The translations under genes were made by a program, and so were the position numbers. Of a DNA stretch of 64,000 nucleotides, positions 35,360-44,829 are shown one piece after another. The notes below the pieces were generated by a model. That model did not search any database. It saw only the letters and a list, made by a program, of their open reading frames with translations, and was not told where the DNA came from. The stretch spans positions 1 through 64,000 of the forward strand of contig JAPPGB010000076.1 in NCBI GenBank assembly GCA_028821475.1, read 5' to 3'. The stretch's first letter is position 1. Each line of letters begins with the position of its first letter. Source of the stretch: Spirochaetaceae bacterium (GTDB lineage Bacteria > Spirochaetota > Spirochaetia > SZUA-6 > Bin103).

Positions 35360-37748
35360 ATGACAAACGAGGGCGAATGCCGACGAGCGGCGCGCGAGGG
35401 CGCCGCGCAACGGGACACGCTTCGAGGTGTGGAGTCGGCGCCGCGGGAGGCGCCGTGGCTGCTGCGCTACCGGGTCGAGCTGCCGGATCCGATCGAGGGT
35501 CATGTCCGGCATCCAGCCGTGGAGGAACGGTGCGCTCTCCTGGACCGCCGCCTGACGGTGCTGCACGCCCCCGGCGGCTTCGGCAAGACGGCTCTGCTCG
35601 GCGAGCGTTGCCGCGCGCTGCGCGCACGAGGCGTGGCGGTCGCCTGGCTCTCGCTCGACGAGGAGGACGGACGGGGAGCGGTGGCGGCCTACCTCGCCCT
35701 GGCCTTCGAGCACGCCGGTTTGGCGCCCGTCGGCGCCGCCGGAGAACCGGGAGGGACAATCGGAGCCGGAAGCGAGGGGCCTGACCCGGCGTCGGCCAGT
35801 CAGGCCGAGTACCGCCTCAGCTTGCTGATCCGCGCATTGGAGCGGCAACGTGAGCCGTGCGTGCTGGCACTCGACGAAGTGGAGAGGCTGCGCAACCCCG
35901 AGGCAATCGCGGTGATCAACTCGTTGCTCCGGCGCGCGCCGCGCACCTTGCACGTTGGGATGGCGTTTCGCGAACGGCCTCCGGGGCTGGACATTTCGAT
36001 GTTCGTGCTCGAAGGGCGGGCAGCGACGGTGACCGCAGGCGACCTGCGGTTCTCGGCGCAGGATGTGTCTCGATTCTTCGACCGGCGGCTGTCGCGCCGC
36101 GAGTTGGCCGTCGTGGTCGCCGGCTCGGACGGCTGGCCGATCGCGCTCCGCATGTACCGCAACGCCGGACCGAGAGGGCTGGCGAGCGTCGCGGGTGACG
36201 ATGACGCGGTGGCCGGATGGATTGAAACGCGGCTGTGGCGTGGCATATCGGCGGACGACCGCGACTTCGTGCTCGACATCGCCCTGTTCGACGGTTTCGA
36301 CCCCGAGTTGATAGACGAGGTGATGGGCGCGGGCAACTCGGCCCGGCGGCTGGCCTCGCTGGGAGCGCTGGCTGGGCTGTGGTCCACCACCCGCACCGAA
36401 TCGGCGATGCGGCTGCATCCGCTTATCAAGGACCGGTGCGAGAAACAGCGGTTCGAGGAAGATCCTTCCGCTTGCCCTCGCGAAGGGGGTGGCGGACGCC
36501 CCCGACACCGACCCGTGGCTGCGCGCGTTCTTCTGCCTGGGGATGTGCATCGCATCCAACCAGTTGACGGCGTTCGACGAGTCCGTCGAGTGGGCGGAGC
36601 GTGCGCGGGCGATGTTTGAGCGCGGCTCGCCATACTTGGCTCACGTCGACTTCCAGGCCGGGTCGGTCGCCATGGCGACGGGGCGCCCTCAGGAGGCCCG
36701 TGCCTGCTACGAGCGTGCGCTGAACGTAGCGCGGGCGAGCCACCTGCGCGATGCCGGCGCGGTAATCATCGGTGAAGTGCTGGCGGCGGAGTTGGCGCTG
36801 GAACGCTCGGCGGGTATGCCCCCCGAAGGCACGCGGGTGTCACCGCGGCTGCTCGGGGAGTGCAGCGCATGGCTCGACATCTACACGGCGAGCATCTGGG
36901 TGGAGGTAGAGCGTGAGTTGGTGCGTGGCGGTCCGCAGGTGGCGCTGCGGCTTGTCGAGGACGCACTCGAATACGCGCGCCATACCGAGCGACCGCTGCT
37001 GGCACGCTGGCTAACGGCGCTGCGGGTCTCGGTGCTGCTTGCCGGCGACATGGTAGAAGCGGCGAGCCGTGCGTGGCGGTACGATCTGCTGCCCGACACG
37101 GCCGCCGCCTGTTGGATCTGCACACCCAGAGCTGGCGGGAGGTAGAGATGTTCTCCTGTACGCGAATGCGCCTGTGCATCGCGCTCGGCGACTTCGACGC
37201 CGCCCGTGAGACCGGCGCCACGCTGAATGCCGTCGCCGCTGAGCGCGGGCTGGTACGGACGCGCATGCGCGGACTGGCGCTGGCGATGGCGCTGGAGCAC
37301 CGGGCCGGCAACGGAGAGCGTGCGCGGGCGCATCTGGCGGAGTTCTTGCGGCTGTTCTCCGAGGCGGACTACGCGTGGCCGCTTGCGCGCGAGCGGACGG
37401 TTTTCCCGTGCGTTGCTCGGCGAGGTAGTGGAAAGCTCAGCGGCTGCCCCCGCCTTGGCGCAGGCAGCCACCGTCCTGCGGGCGGCCATGGATGACAACG
37501 CCGCCGCAGGTTTGGACCAGGTGCATCAGACCCTCACTCAGCGCGAGATCGACGTGTTGGAGCGACTCGAACGGTACCGGGACAAGGAGATCGCGTGGGA
37601 CCTGAAGCTGTCCTACGACGGCGTACGTTTTCGCGTGCGCAGCATCTTCGCAAAGCTCGGCGCGCGCGGACGGCTCGACGCCGTACACCGTGCGCGCGCG
37701 CGGGGCATCCTGCCGCCCGCCGACGACGCGGCGGCGACCGACTCGTAG
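35360..37748 (+). pseudogene. MalT-type LuxR-family ATPase regulator, frameshifted
   Basis: The start (MTNEGECRR) leads into VLHAPGGFGKTALLGERCRA (Walker A), CVLALDEVERL (Walker B) and winged-helix-like ISADDRDFVLDIALF, LHPLIKDRCEKQRFEED. The product then continues in a second frame from about 36470 (ADAPDTDPWLRAFFCLG, TPR-like repeats), a third from about 37090 (LLDLHTQSWREVEMF) and a fourth from about 37400, ending in the LuxR HTH LTQREIDVLERLERYRDKEI and DGVRFRVRSIFAKLGARGRL. A few hundred residues between the first two parts also appear deleted. Intact relatives are about 850-900-residue signal-responsive activators. Confidence 0.85.
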
Positions 37749-38137
37749 GCACACCGCGTGATGACTTGGTGACCGCTCTGCCGGCCCGTTCCTCCGTCAT
37801 CCAACCGCTTCGGTAGTCTTGTGGGATCTCTCCCCGCTACCGGAAAGTCGACTCCAACCGCTGACCTTGTGGCGACGGTTGCGCAGCGTATTCACCCTTG
37901 CAGCATCTACCACTTCGGTAGTTCGGGAGACTGCCAACCCAAACCGGAAATAAACACTCTCCACCGTTGAACGTTCGCTGAACTCTCTCGCATAGTTTTC
38001 GACCGACAGCCGTCAGGAGGCCGCATCGAACTGAAGCGAATTCACGCGACGGGCAGAGGCCTCGACGGGCGGACAAGCAGCCGCTTCACCGGCCGGTCGG
38101 GTTCGTCGCAGTGTTGGCGGCCAGGAGGACGACTAAG

Positions 38138-38404
38138 TTGTTAGTAGTGACTACAAGGGCAGTGCTGGTCGCACTGATCGCGATGGGGATGCTGGCAGGG
38201 TGCGGACGCGCGGTCAGTAAGCCCGAGGAACCGGAGCCCACCCCGATGGAGCCGCCGGGACCGACAGCGGCCGAGCTAATAGCCGCGCCGCAGGCGTCCC
38301 CCTCCGCAGCCTTGACCATTCAGGCGGAGTCGCTCTTGAGTTCTTTCAGTAACCGCGGTTCGGTCACGTCAACGCCGAGGCGAGTTGGGGATGGATCAGA
38401 GTAG
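38138..38404 (+). CDS. small lipoprotein
   Basis: 88 residues from TTG 38138; AGGAGG lies 9 nt upstream. The signal peptide ends at a textbook lipobox MLAGC, followed by a Pro/Glu-rich stretch (PEEPEPTPMEPPGP) and a Ser-rich end. Function unknown. The 390 bp before it show no gene. Confidence 0.55.
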   Translation: MLVVTTRAVLVALIAMGMLAGCGRAVSKPEEPEPTPMEPPGPTAAELIAAPQASPSAALTIQAESLLSSFSNRGSVTSTPRRVGDGSE

Positions 38405-38407
38405 TGG

Positions 38408-38815
38408 ATGCAGCACATACTGATCGACGAGATGACCGATTCCTGGACGCGCGAAGCATCGGCGAAGTCTCACACCCCTGGGATCATGGAACTGATACGC
38501 CGCGCCCCCTGGCGCGATGCGGTTACCTACCGGGATACTTGGCCGCACGAGTACGTCGTGGTCAAGAAGGACCGTCAAGAGGAACTGCTGGCGGCGTTCT
38601 GCGCACGGATCGCGCAGGGAGAGGGCGTGGAATGCTCGTTCTTCCACCAGAAGCGGACGTATCTGTTTCTAGGTGAGTACAAGTACTGGACGATGACGGA
38701 CTGCCCGGACATAGACCTGGAAGCGGATGACTATGTGCTCAACCGTTCATTACTGTACCGGGACCGCCGTGACTTCGTGATGAGGCGCGGGGATATAGGT
38801 AGACGAGAGGAGTAG
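38408..38815 (+). CDS. hypothetical protein preceding a DUF4268 gene
   Basis: 135 residues, soluble. Core segments are HEYVVVKKDRQEELLAAFCA and LFLGEYKYWTMTDCPDIDLE, ending RDFVMRRGDIGRREE. It lies 7 bp before the DUF4268 gene and has AGGAG near its end that can serve that gene, so the two are probably co-transcribed. The family is unnamed to me; the pairing hints at a restriction-type partner but there is no direct proof. Confidence 0.6.
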   Translation: MQHILIDEMTDSWTREASAKSHTPGIMELIRRAPWRDAVTYRDTWPHEYVVVKKDRQEELLAAFCARIAQGEGVECSFFHQKRTYLFLGEYKYWTMTDCPDIDLEADDYVLNRSLLYRDRRDFVMRRGDIGRREE

Positions 38816-38822
38816 CCGACAA

Positions 38823-39795
38823 ATGACTACACCGGAAGAAGGAATGCAGTGCGTCGATGTCCACAAGAAGTGGAAGCACGAGGCCTTGGACTTCACTCCA
38901 TGGCTCGCTGAAAACCTGGGTATGTTGAGCGATGCGCTTGGAGTGAGGCTGGAACTCGATCAGACGGAGAAGCCCGTAGGACCGTTCTCCTGCGACATCC
39001 TGGCCAGAGAGGTTGAGTCCGGTGTGATGGTCGCTATCGAGAACCAGTTGGAGACGAGTGACCATAGCCACCTGGGGCAGCTGCTCACGTACGCAGCTGG
39101 GCTGGAAGCACGAGTCTCGGTCTGGGTTGCGCCCGCGTTCTTCTACGAACACGCGGAGGCTCTACATCGGCTCAATGAGTGGACAGGCGATAGGCACCGG
39201 TTCTACGGCGTCGAGGTAATGGTGTTGAATACCGGCAACTCGCTGAAGCCGCGTCTCTGCCCGGTAGTGACTCCGGGCGGCTGGAACAAGGATCTCACGT
39301 TGCCACAGGGAGCGGTGGATCCAGGCAAAAAGAAGTTCGATGACTTCTTCCAGCCACTTGTCGAGAAACTGCTCGGGGATGGCTTTGCAGACAGAGCAAT
39401 CAAGAGATTCGGCAGCACCGACCGGCAATTCGCGTCCTGCCTCGACGCAAGCATAGGGTATAGAGTGTCTCTTGAGGGCAAGAACGATGCTTGGGTAACC
39501 CTGCACATTCAAGACGGAGACAAGGAACTAACCAAGCTGGCTTTCTGTGGCCTGATGAAAGAAAGGGAATCCATCGAAGCGTGCATCCCCTGACCAGGAG
39601 TGGGACTGGCGCAGCAACAACCCTCACGCGTTCTCCAGCATCAGCTTACGAAGAGATGGCTCTATCGATGATCCGCCGGAGAAGCTGAAGGAGACTAAAC
39701 AGTGGATGCTCGAAAACCTGCGCAGGTTCAAGGGTATCTTTGACCAACGTGTGGCAGACATACTGAAGAAGTTGCGAGCCAACAGCGAAGGATAG
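38823..39795 (+). pseudogene. DUF4268 PD-(D/E)XK-like protein, frameshifted near the 3' end
   Basis: The first 256 codons carry LGMLSDALGVRLEL then FSCDILAREVESGVMVAIEN and the QLETSDHSHLGQLLTYAAG block, the nuclease-like core (D, E-x-N variant) of DUF4268 proteins often found near restriction systems. The frame stops after IEACIP, but the next frame continues with DQEWDWRSNNPHAFSS, WMLENLRRFKGIFDQRV and a stop at 39795, the normal C-terminus. Removing one C from the CCCC run near 39590 restores one frame of about 323 residues. This could be a real indel or a sequencing error. Confidence 0.75.
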
Positions 39796-40073
39796 CTTTG
39801 CTGCCGCCACGATCATGTGGGCGGTGCGCGCGGCGCTACAGGCGCGACCCGGCCCGGTTCGCGCGTCAGCAGTGAGGAGCGGTGGCGCGGTCTAGTGGTG
39901 ACACCAGAGTGCCGGTGCACTCCCTACGACTGAGACGACAGAGTGTGGTCTGGACGAAAGCGACATCGAACTCATCATCGCGGTGTCGGAAGGTCGGAAG
40001 CGCACAGGCGAGGCAGTGTGGGTGGTAGTCCCGTGGTCCCGAGATCTACTTGACGTAATGATGCGCGGCGGTA

Positions 40074-41093
40074 ATGATGGTGGCCGTCATGGCGGACTTG
40101 ATAGCGGGCGAGCGGGTCAAGCGGAATCTGACCGGAATCAGCCCACGGGCGTGGGAGCATCCGGCTGACAGGGCGGCCCTCGCGACGTTGAAGAAGTTGC
40201 CTGGTCTTGCAGAATTGATTCGGTGGGTAGTCGGCGTTACGACCGAACGATCGGTGCGCCTGCTTCACCTCGCGTCGGCGGTGCGCATTTCGGAGCGCCA
40301 GTTCCCGCGGCTCAACGGACTGTTCATTCAGGCGTGTATGCGCTTGGATGTTTCCCGCAGACCGGAGCTGTTCGTCGCCCAGAGCCCGTTTCTTAACGGC
40401 GGAGTATATGGAGTCAAAGAGCCGTTCGTGGTCATCAATTCGGCTCTGGTGCAAGCGCTGGACGATGAGGAGATGATCGCCGTCCTGGGTCATGAGCTAG
40501 GTCATTGCTGCAGTGGTCACGCGCTGTACAAGACGCTTCTTTGGCTGCTGACAAGTGTCTCGCTATCTGCTATTCCCCTGGGAGAGCTCGCGTTGCGAGG
40601 CGTAGCAGCGGCCTTACGCGAGTGGGACCGCAAAAGCGAACTGAGCGCGGACCGTGCCGGTCTCCTGGCCAGCCAGAACCCGGAAGCATGCAACACGATC
40701 CTGATGAAGCTCGCCGGGGGGACAGACACCTCGCAGATGCAGATCGGTGAGTTCCTGCAACAAGCGGGAGACTACGAGGCTCGAAACGATCTGTTGGATG
40801 GCGTACACAAACTCCTGAACCTGCTGCGTCAGCCCCACCCGTTTCCCGTATTGCGGCTCTCGGAACTGAAGGTGTGGACAGACAGCGGAGCCTACCAGCG
40901 GATCCTGGACGGCGTGTATCCGCGCCGGACCGATGGCGATACTCGTCCGGCCGACGACTTGCGGGAAGCCGGGACCAATTATCGCCAGTCGTTCCGCGAC
41001 AACGATGACCCTCTTGGCCAAGTTGCCAATAGTGTGTTGGACGGCCTGGAGGGGGCCGCGAACAAGGTCAAAGAAATCTTCAAGGGGCAGTGA
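40074..41093 (+). CDS. M48-family zinc metallopeptidase
   Basis: 339 residues. The zinc motif HELGH lies in IAVLGHELGHCCSGHALY and the third ligand in EWDRKSELSADRAGLLAS, the standard M48 arrangement. A hydrophobic segment (LWLLTSVSLSAIPLGELAL) separates them and may associate with the membrane; there is no signal peptide. M48 enzymes handle damaged or prenylated proteins; the C-terminal 100 residues here are not family-typical. Several ATGs (40074, 40077, 40089) are possible starts. The 280 bp before it show no supportable gene. Confidence 0.85.
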   Translation: MMVAVMADLIAGERVKRNLTGISPRAWEHPADRAALATLKKLPGLAELIRWVVGVTTERSVRLLHLASAVRISERQFPRLNGLFIQACMRLDVSRRPELFVAQSPFLNGGVYGVKEPFVVINSALVQALDDEEMIAVLGHELGHCCSGHALYKTLLWLLTSVSLSAIPLGELALRGVAAALREWDRKSELSADRAGLLASQNPEACNTILMKLAGGTDTSQMQIGEFLQQAGDYEARNDLLDGVHKLLNLLRQPHPFPVLRLSELKVWTDSGAYQRILDGVYPRRTDGDTRPADDLREAGTNYRQSFRDNDDPLGQVANSVLDGLEGAANKVKEIFKGQ

Positions 41094-41434
41094 CGCGGTT
41101 CCGCGACCGCCACATGTTGCGTTACGCGCCCCCAGCCGAGGTTAGTTGCAGGATTGCTTGATCGCCGATCTGATCCATCTGCCACTTGGTACGCCAGTAG
41201 GCTGGCACACTTCCCGTAGACGAAGGCATACGGCAGGCCGCCAGCCACCAACGCGCCAGCAAGCAGCGCCACCACCACGACGGCGGGCACAGGGTACATA
41301 AGCGCATGGATCAGGTCCGGGTGGACCCGGTACGAGTGCTCGCGCAGGACGAACGTCAGCACCAGCAGCATCGCACCGACGACCGCGGCGACCCACGCCG
41401 CGACGCGGAGTACTCGACTTCGAGCGACCATCAC
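40979..41434 (-). CDS. two-span membrane protein, probably truncated
   Basis: From ATG 41434 (GGAGG upstream) the first 90 residues are convincing: VLRVAAWVAAVVGAMLLVL and VPAVVVVALLAGALVAGGLP form two membrane spans. After about GKCASLLAYQVADGS (near 41160) the frame enters sequence shared with 30570 and then runs antisense to the M48 gene, so the natural 3' end is probably lost at that junction. Confidence 0.45.
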   Translation of the reverse strand: MMVARSRVLRVAAWVAAVVGAMLLVLTFVLREHSYRVHPDLIHALMYPVPAVVVVALLAGALVAGGLPYAFVYGKCASLLAYQVADGSDRRSSNPATNLGWGRVTQHVAVAEPRHCPLKISLTLFAAPSRPSNTLLATWPRGSSLSRNDWR

Positions 41435-41827
41435 CGGGCCCTCCGACAGGCATTATGCTATCCAACCCGCACGGCGCTTACCATTCAGGCAGGTGGGGAC
41501 GAGCCAGCGGGTTGCCGTGACGGACGCACCTACGCGCCCGGGCGCGTCACTGCAGATCGCCTCGAACGCAACGCCCACCTCGTGACGCTGCGCGGCCAGA
41601 GGTGGAAGCCGGATCAAGAACCCCGCGCAAGAACTCCCTCGTGAGCGCTGCCCACCGCTCCCCGGCTGCCGGCGCTGGTGCTGACGGCGTTGGCGGCCGC
41701 GTCCGGCGTCGGCGCGCTGCCCGGCAGCGACCACTGACGGAAGTCCGTTACGCGGCGCTTTGACGGCGGCGCTCCTGGTCGAGATCGGTCGAGATCGAAC
41801 GGAGATTGACCTGGCCGCCGCTGATCC
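41435..41827. other. intergenic mosaic
   Basis: No supportable gene. A short stretch around 41755-41800 (GACGGCGGCG..GGTCGAGATCG) recurs at 47925-47950, suggesting a relic of the same unknown element. Confidence 0.4.
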
Positions 41828-41849
41828 ATACATTGTCGGGACATTGTAT
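41828..41849. promoter_or_regulatory. dyad operator candidate of tacAT
   Basis: ATACA-NN-GTC-NN-GAC-NN-TGTAT forms a 22-bp dyad ending just before the ribosome site (AGGAGG 41850-41855). Antitoxin-mediated autoregulation is the usual arrangement for these pairs. Confidence 0.5.
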
Positions 41850-41860
41850 AGGAGGCCACC

Positions 41861-42172
41861 GTGGTGAACTTCAGCGATGTCAAGGCACCTTCGGACGAGA
41901 AGGCTACCGACCACATCGAGATGCGCGTCAAGCCGAGCGACAAGGAACGCTTTGCACGGGCCGCCGAACTGTCCGGTGTCAAGCTCACGACGTTCGTCAG
42001 GGCATCGGCGGCGCGCGCGGCCGAGCGCGTCCTGCGTGAGTATCAGACCACACCACTCTCGGAGCGTGACAGACGGTCGCTGCTGGACGCGCTCGACAAT
42101 CCGCCAGCGCCGACTCCGGCGGCTCGGGACGCGGTCCGCAATTACCGCTCCCGGATCGCCAATGCAGGATGA
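41861..42172 (+). CDS. tacA: DUF1778/TacA-type antitoxin
   Basis: 103 residues from GTG 41861. DHIEMRVKPSDKERFARAAE then LSGVKLTTFVRASAARAAE is the ribbon-helix-helix of DUF1778 antitoxins, followed by the toxin-binding tail LSERDRRSLLDALDNPPAPT. It overlaps the GNAT toxin gene by 11 nt. Confidence 0.88.
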   Translation: MVNFSDVKAPSDEKATDHIEMRVKPSDKERFARAAELSGVKLTTFVRASAARAAERVLREYQTTPLSERDRRSLLDALDNPPAPTPAARDAVRNYRSRIANAG

Positions 42173-42725
42173 TCTCGGCCTCCCAGCCGCTTCCGATATC
42201 GTCATCGAGCCTTTCGATCCCAGCCGCCATGACCGGTCGCGCTTCTCCTGCGGTACCGTCCGCCTCGACAACTTTCTACGGTTCAGCGCCAGGAAGCAGC
42301 AGAAGGACGACTTCACTCGCGTATTCGTCGCCGTAGCCGACGGATCACCCAGGATTCTCGGCTACTATGCGCTGAACGCCCATGCGCTCGCAACTGGCGA
42401 CCTCGGGGCCGACCGTCCTCCGCGCGTGCCCAGGTCCGGCAGTATTCCGGCTCTCTATCTCTCCATGATTGCGGTGGATCGATACTGGCAAGGCAAGGGC
42501 CTCGGATCGGACCTCGCGATCGACGCACTCGCCCGTGCCCGGAACGTCGCCGACGAAGTCGGCCTCAAACTGGTGGTCCTGGATGTGATCGATGACGGCG
42601 GGAATGAGGCCCTTGTTCGCCGAATGGCGTTCTACCGGCGTCTCGGGTTCCAAAGCTTTCAGGATCGTCCCGAACGGATGTTCCTCACCATCGGTACGAT
42701 TCGAGCTATGTTCGACGACGGTTAA
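42162..42725 (+). CDS. tacT: GNAT acetyltransferase toxin (TacT-like)
   Basis: 187 residues from ATG 42162. FDPSRHDRSRFSCGTVRLDN at the start and LSMIAVDRYWQGKGLGSDLA (acetyl-CoA pyrophosphate loop QGKGLG) with RRLGFQSFQD near the end match toxin-type GNATs. Family members acetylate the amino group of charged tRNAs and block translation. Translationally coupled to the antitoxin upstream. Confidence 0.88.
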   Translation: MQDDLGLPAASDIVIEPFDPSRHDRSRFSCGTVRLDNFLRFSARKQQKDDFTRVFVAVADGSPRILGYYALNAHALATGDLGADRPPRVPRSGSIPALYLSMIAVDRYWQGKGLGSDLAIDALARARNVADEVGLKLVVLDVIDDGGNEALVRRMAFYRRLGFQSFQDRPERMFLTIGTIRAMFDDG

Positions 42726-42734
42726 CAGGTGGGT

Positions 42735-43000
42735 CGAGGTGTCTTGACGATGGCTGTGGCCGATGTTCAAGTCGGCCGCGTAGCCCTCGGTCACGTCGGC
42801 GCGACCTCGCGTCCGTCGGCGTGGCGGCTGGTAACTGCCTACAGCAGGTCCATCGGCGGGCGACCTGCCGTGCGAAGGCCCTCGACGACATGGCGCCTCG
42901 CGGTTGAGCGACACCGGGTCTGATGAATCGCGATGGAACCCGGCGATGTTCGCGGACAAGCGGTTGGCTCGCGCCTGGCCGGCGTTGCGCCGCATGGTCG
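42735..43000 (-). pseudogene. integrase 3' relic and repeated flanking sequence
   Basis: Minus-strand bases about 42760-42820 encode ADVTEGYAADLNIGH, the tyrosine box of the integrase (TDVTEGYAADWTIGQ in the full copy). Bases 42830-43000 match 48125-48300 and hold no recognisable gene. Confidence 0.55.
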
Positions 43001-43116
43001 CGGCCGCCGAATCGGGATGAGCGGTGGATGAGCCGGCATGAATGTTGCGCCAGCCGGAAGCTCGGGTATACTCCGAGAGTGGTCAAAGTGAGCCGGTGCG
43101 CGCAGGAGGTGCCGAA

Positions 43117-43722
43117 ATGTCGATATCTGCACAGAGGTCAGGCCGGAGTGAGGAATTGGCCCGTGAGGCCACTGTTGCGGAGGAGCCGATCGCTGAGGTC
43201 GTAGTCAATCGGGAATACGACGCTGATGCTACGCACAAGTTCGTGGACCGTAAGGTGTGGCAAGGGTTGGTGAAGAGCGACGAGGACGTGGAGTACCTCT
43301 ACCGCGTCGGAAGACGCTTTCTCTTCTGGCAAAACCTGTCGAACCTGTTGCAAGTGATCGGTGCGACCACCGTAGCGGCCATGATTCTTGCGCATGGACC
43401 AATGCCGTATACCGCGGCGATGAGCGCGGTCGTGGGCGCGGTAGCCCTCTTGGCGATTCTGTTTCGGTTTTCCGAGAAGCATGCGGCCGCGGTGGCCATG
43501 GAGGGTTCTTGCAGGTCCATGTCAAGGGACTGGCGCAAGCTGTGGGAAGCGCTCGGCGAGGTAGACGATCGGACAGCCTTGGCGCGAGCACATGAGTTGG
43601 AGGAGAAGACGGACGTGGTCACCGCCGAGCAGGTGCAGAAACTTGGAAACGTGAAGGAGCGGTTGCAACGAAAGGCGGTCAGGTACACTCATCTACGGAT
43701 ACGGCAGGAGTTCGGCGGGTAG
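43117..43722 (+). CDS. 2TM protein, SLATT-like architecture, copy A
   Basis: 201 residues from ATG 43117 with AGGAGG 7 nt upstream. A soluble N-terminus (DADATHKFVDRKVWQGLVKS) leads to two close membrane spans (about 78-93 and 99-117: VIGATTVAAMILAHG, MSAVVGAVALLAILF) and a C-terminal helical part (RDWRKLWEALGEVDDRTALA). This is the shape of SLATT-type 2TM effectors of nucleotide-based defence systems, but no SMODS or SLOG partner is present and the match is only architectural. Confidence 0.65.
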   Translation: MSISAQRSGRSEELAREATVAEEPIAEVVVNREYDADATHKFVDRKVWQGLVKSDEDVEYLYRVGRRFLFWQNLSNLLQVIGATTVAAMILAHGPMPYTAAMSAVVGAVALLAILFRFSEKHAAAVAMEGSCRSMSRDWRKLWEALGEVDDRTALARAHELEEKTDVVTAEQVQKLGNVKERLQRKAVRYTHLRIRQEFGG

Positions 43723-43750
43723 GGATGGCGGATCGCACAAGGGGCGCGCC

Positions 43751-43909
43751 TCAGCCAATCCCGATACCGCCGCCACCTCGACCGCCACATAGAGAACCGC
43801 CCACCCGGCCGCCGCCACCGCAGTCGCGACCGCCCCAGTCGGAGTAGTCGGCACGGCATCCGGTACCGCGAAGGGGTGCCCGGAAGGGTGAAGACTGCTC
43901 GATGATCAC
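43751..43909 (-). CDS. Gly/Cys-rich small ORF, copy A
   Basis: 52 codons from GTG 43909: VIIEQSSPFRAPLRGTGCRA, YSDWGGRDCGGGG, ending GGGGIGIG. Support for coding comes from copy B, where an 18-bp insertion keeps the frame and only adds six residues, while a 1-bp change falls just beyond the stop. No family recognised. Confidence 0.4.
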   Translation of the reverse strand: MIIEQSSPFRAPLRGTGCRADYSDWGGRDCGGGGRVGGSLCGGRGGGGIGIG

Positions 43910-44006
43910 CGTGCCGCCGACGCATGGTAGTCAGACGGCCAATTACCGGCCGCTGGCGAATACTTGCGTATGACTGCGGCAATGCCGCATATTGGAGGGG
44001 GCAACG

Positions 44007-44335
44007 ATGCAGGTCTTCTCCACGAGCACCTACGAGCGTGCCATTCGCAAGCTGCTCGGAGAAGAGGCCCGCAGGGAAATGGAGGACTCGATCGCGGCTG
44101 CCCCGATGTAGCACCGGTCATCCGGGGCACTGGCGGCATCCGTAAGCTGCGATGGGCCGGTTCCGGTCGTGGGAAGCGAGGGGGCATCCGCGCCGTCTTC
44201 TATCAGGCTGGCCCCGACGCCATCTACTTGCTGACAGCCTATGCGAAGGCGGATCGCGATGACCTGACCCCGGCGGACACCAAGGCATTGACGCGTCTGG
44301 TTGCCGCTATCAAGAAGGAGTACCAGGGAAAGTGA
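44007..44335 (+). pseudogene. RelE/HigB-type toxin, frameshifted, copy A
   Basis: ATG 44007 with GGAGGGG upstream gives MQVFSTSTYERAIRKLLGEE then EDSIAAAPM and stop at 44109. The family sequence resumes in the -1 frame: PDVAPVIRGTGGIRKLRWAG, KRGGIRAVFY, LLTAYAKADRDDLTP to TGA at 44335. Adding one C to the CCCC run at about 44101 restores a protein of exactly family length (about 109 residues). Both copies carry the same lesion, so it predates the duplication. Confidence 0.82.
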
Positions 44336-44715
44336 CGATAGAACGCACCGACCTCGGATGTGAGATCGAAACGGCTCTGGGCGAGGTGCTCGCCCATGTT
44401 CGCGGCGAGACGGGTCTGTCGTGTCGGATCGTCGACGATCCCGCCGCCAGCCGGATTGTCGCGCTCCGCAGGCGGTTGCGGCTGAGCCGGCAGAAGTTCG
44501 CTGATCGTTTCGGTCTCGATGTGAGGGCTGTTCAGGAATGGGAACAGGGGCGGCGCGTTCCCGATCGGGCAGCCCGTGTGCTGCTGACCGTCATTGATCA
44601 TGACCCTGAGGCTGTGATCAGGGCATTGGACGAGGATGGCGGCCGACGAGTTGATGGCGGGCTGGAGGGAACGCCTCGAAGCGACCGCGCGATCCCGCAC
44701 AGCTCGCCAGGCTGA
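44332..44715 (+). CDS. higA: HigA/XRE-type antitoxin, copy A
   Basis: 127 residues from GTG 44332, overlapping the toxin stop (GTGA). IVALRRRLRLSRQKFADRFG then LDVRAVQEWEQGRRVPDRAA and VLLTVIDHDPEAVIRAL are typical of HigA-like antitoxins. After RALDEDGG the C-terminus (RRVDGGLEGTPRSDRA) comes from fusion with the out-of-frame start of the small basic gene. With the toxin broken, the antitoxin may now serve as a solitary regulator or immunity factor. Confidence 0.82.
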   Translation: MTIERTDLGCEIETALGEVLAHVRGETGLSCRIVDDPAASRIVALRRRLRLSRQKFADRFGLDVRAVQEWEQGRRVPDRAARVLLTVIDHDPEAVIRALDEDGGRRVDGGLEGTPRSDRAIPHSSPG

Positions 44716-44724
44716 TTGGTCGAC

Positions 44725-44829
44725 ATGGCCAGCGGCGACGTTCCCAACGACAAGGACCAGGCGCTCCGGGCGCTGGCCGAGCGCGACCGGCGTAAGGCCG
44801 CGGCGACGCGCCAAGCCAAGAGATCGTGA
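44725..44829 (+). CDS. truncated small basic protein, copy A
   Basis: 34 residues from ATG 44725 (MASGDVPNDKDQALRALAER), matching the end of 26043-26210. The RDPAQLAK part is out of frame because of an inserted T at about 44714. It overlaps the following GTG by 4 bp. Confidence 0.45.
   Translation: MASGDVPNDKDQALRALAERDRRKAAATRQAKRS

Noticed and set aside
37837-38076. 79-codon minus-strand open frame before the small lipoprotein
   Set aside because: No ribosome site, no family resemblance and unusual composition.
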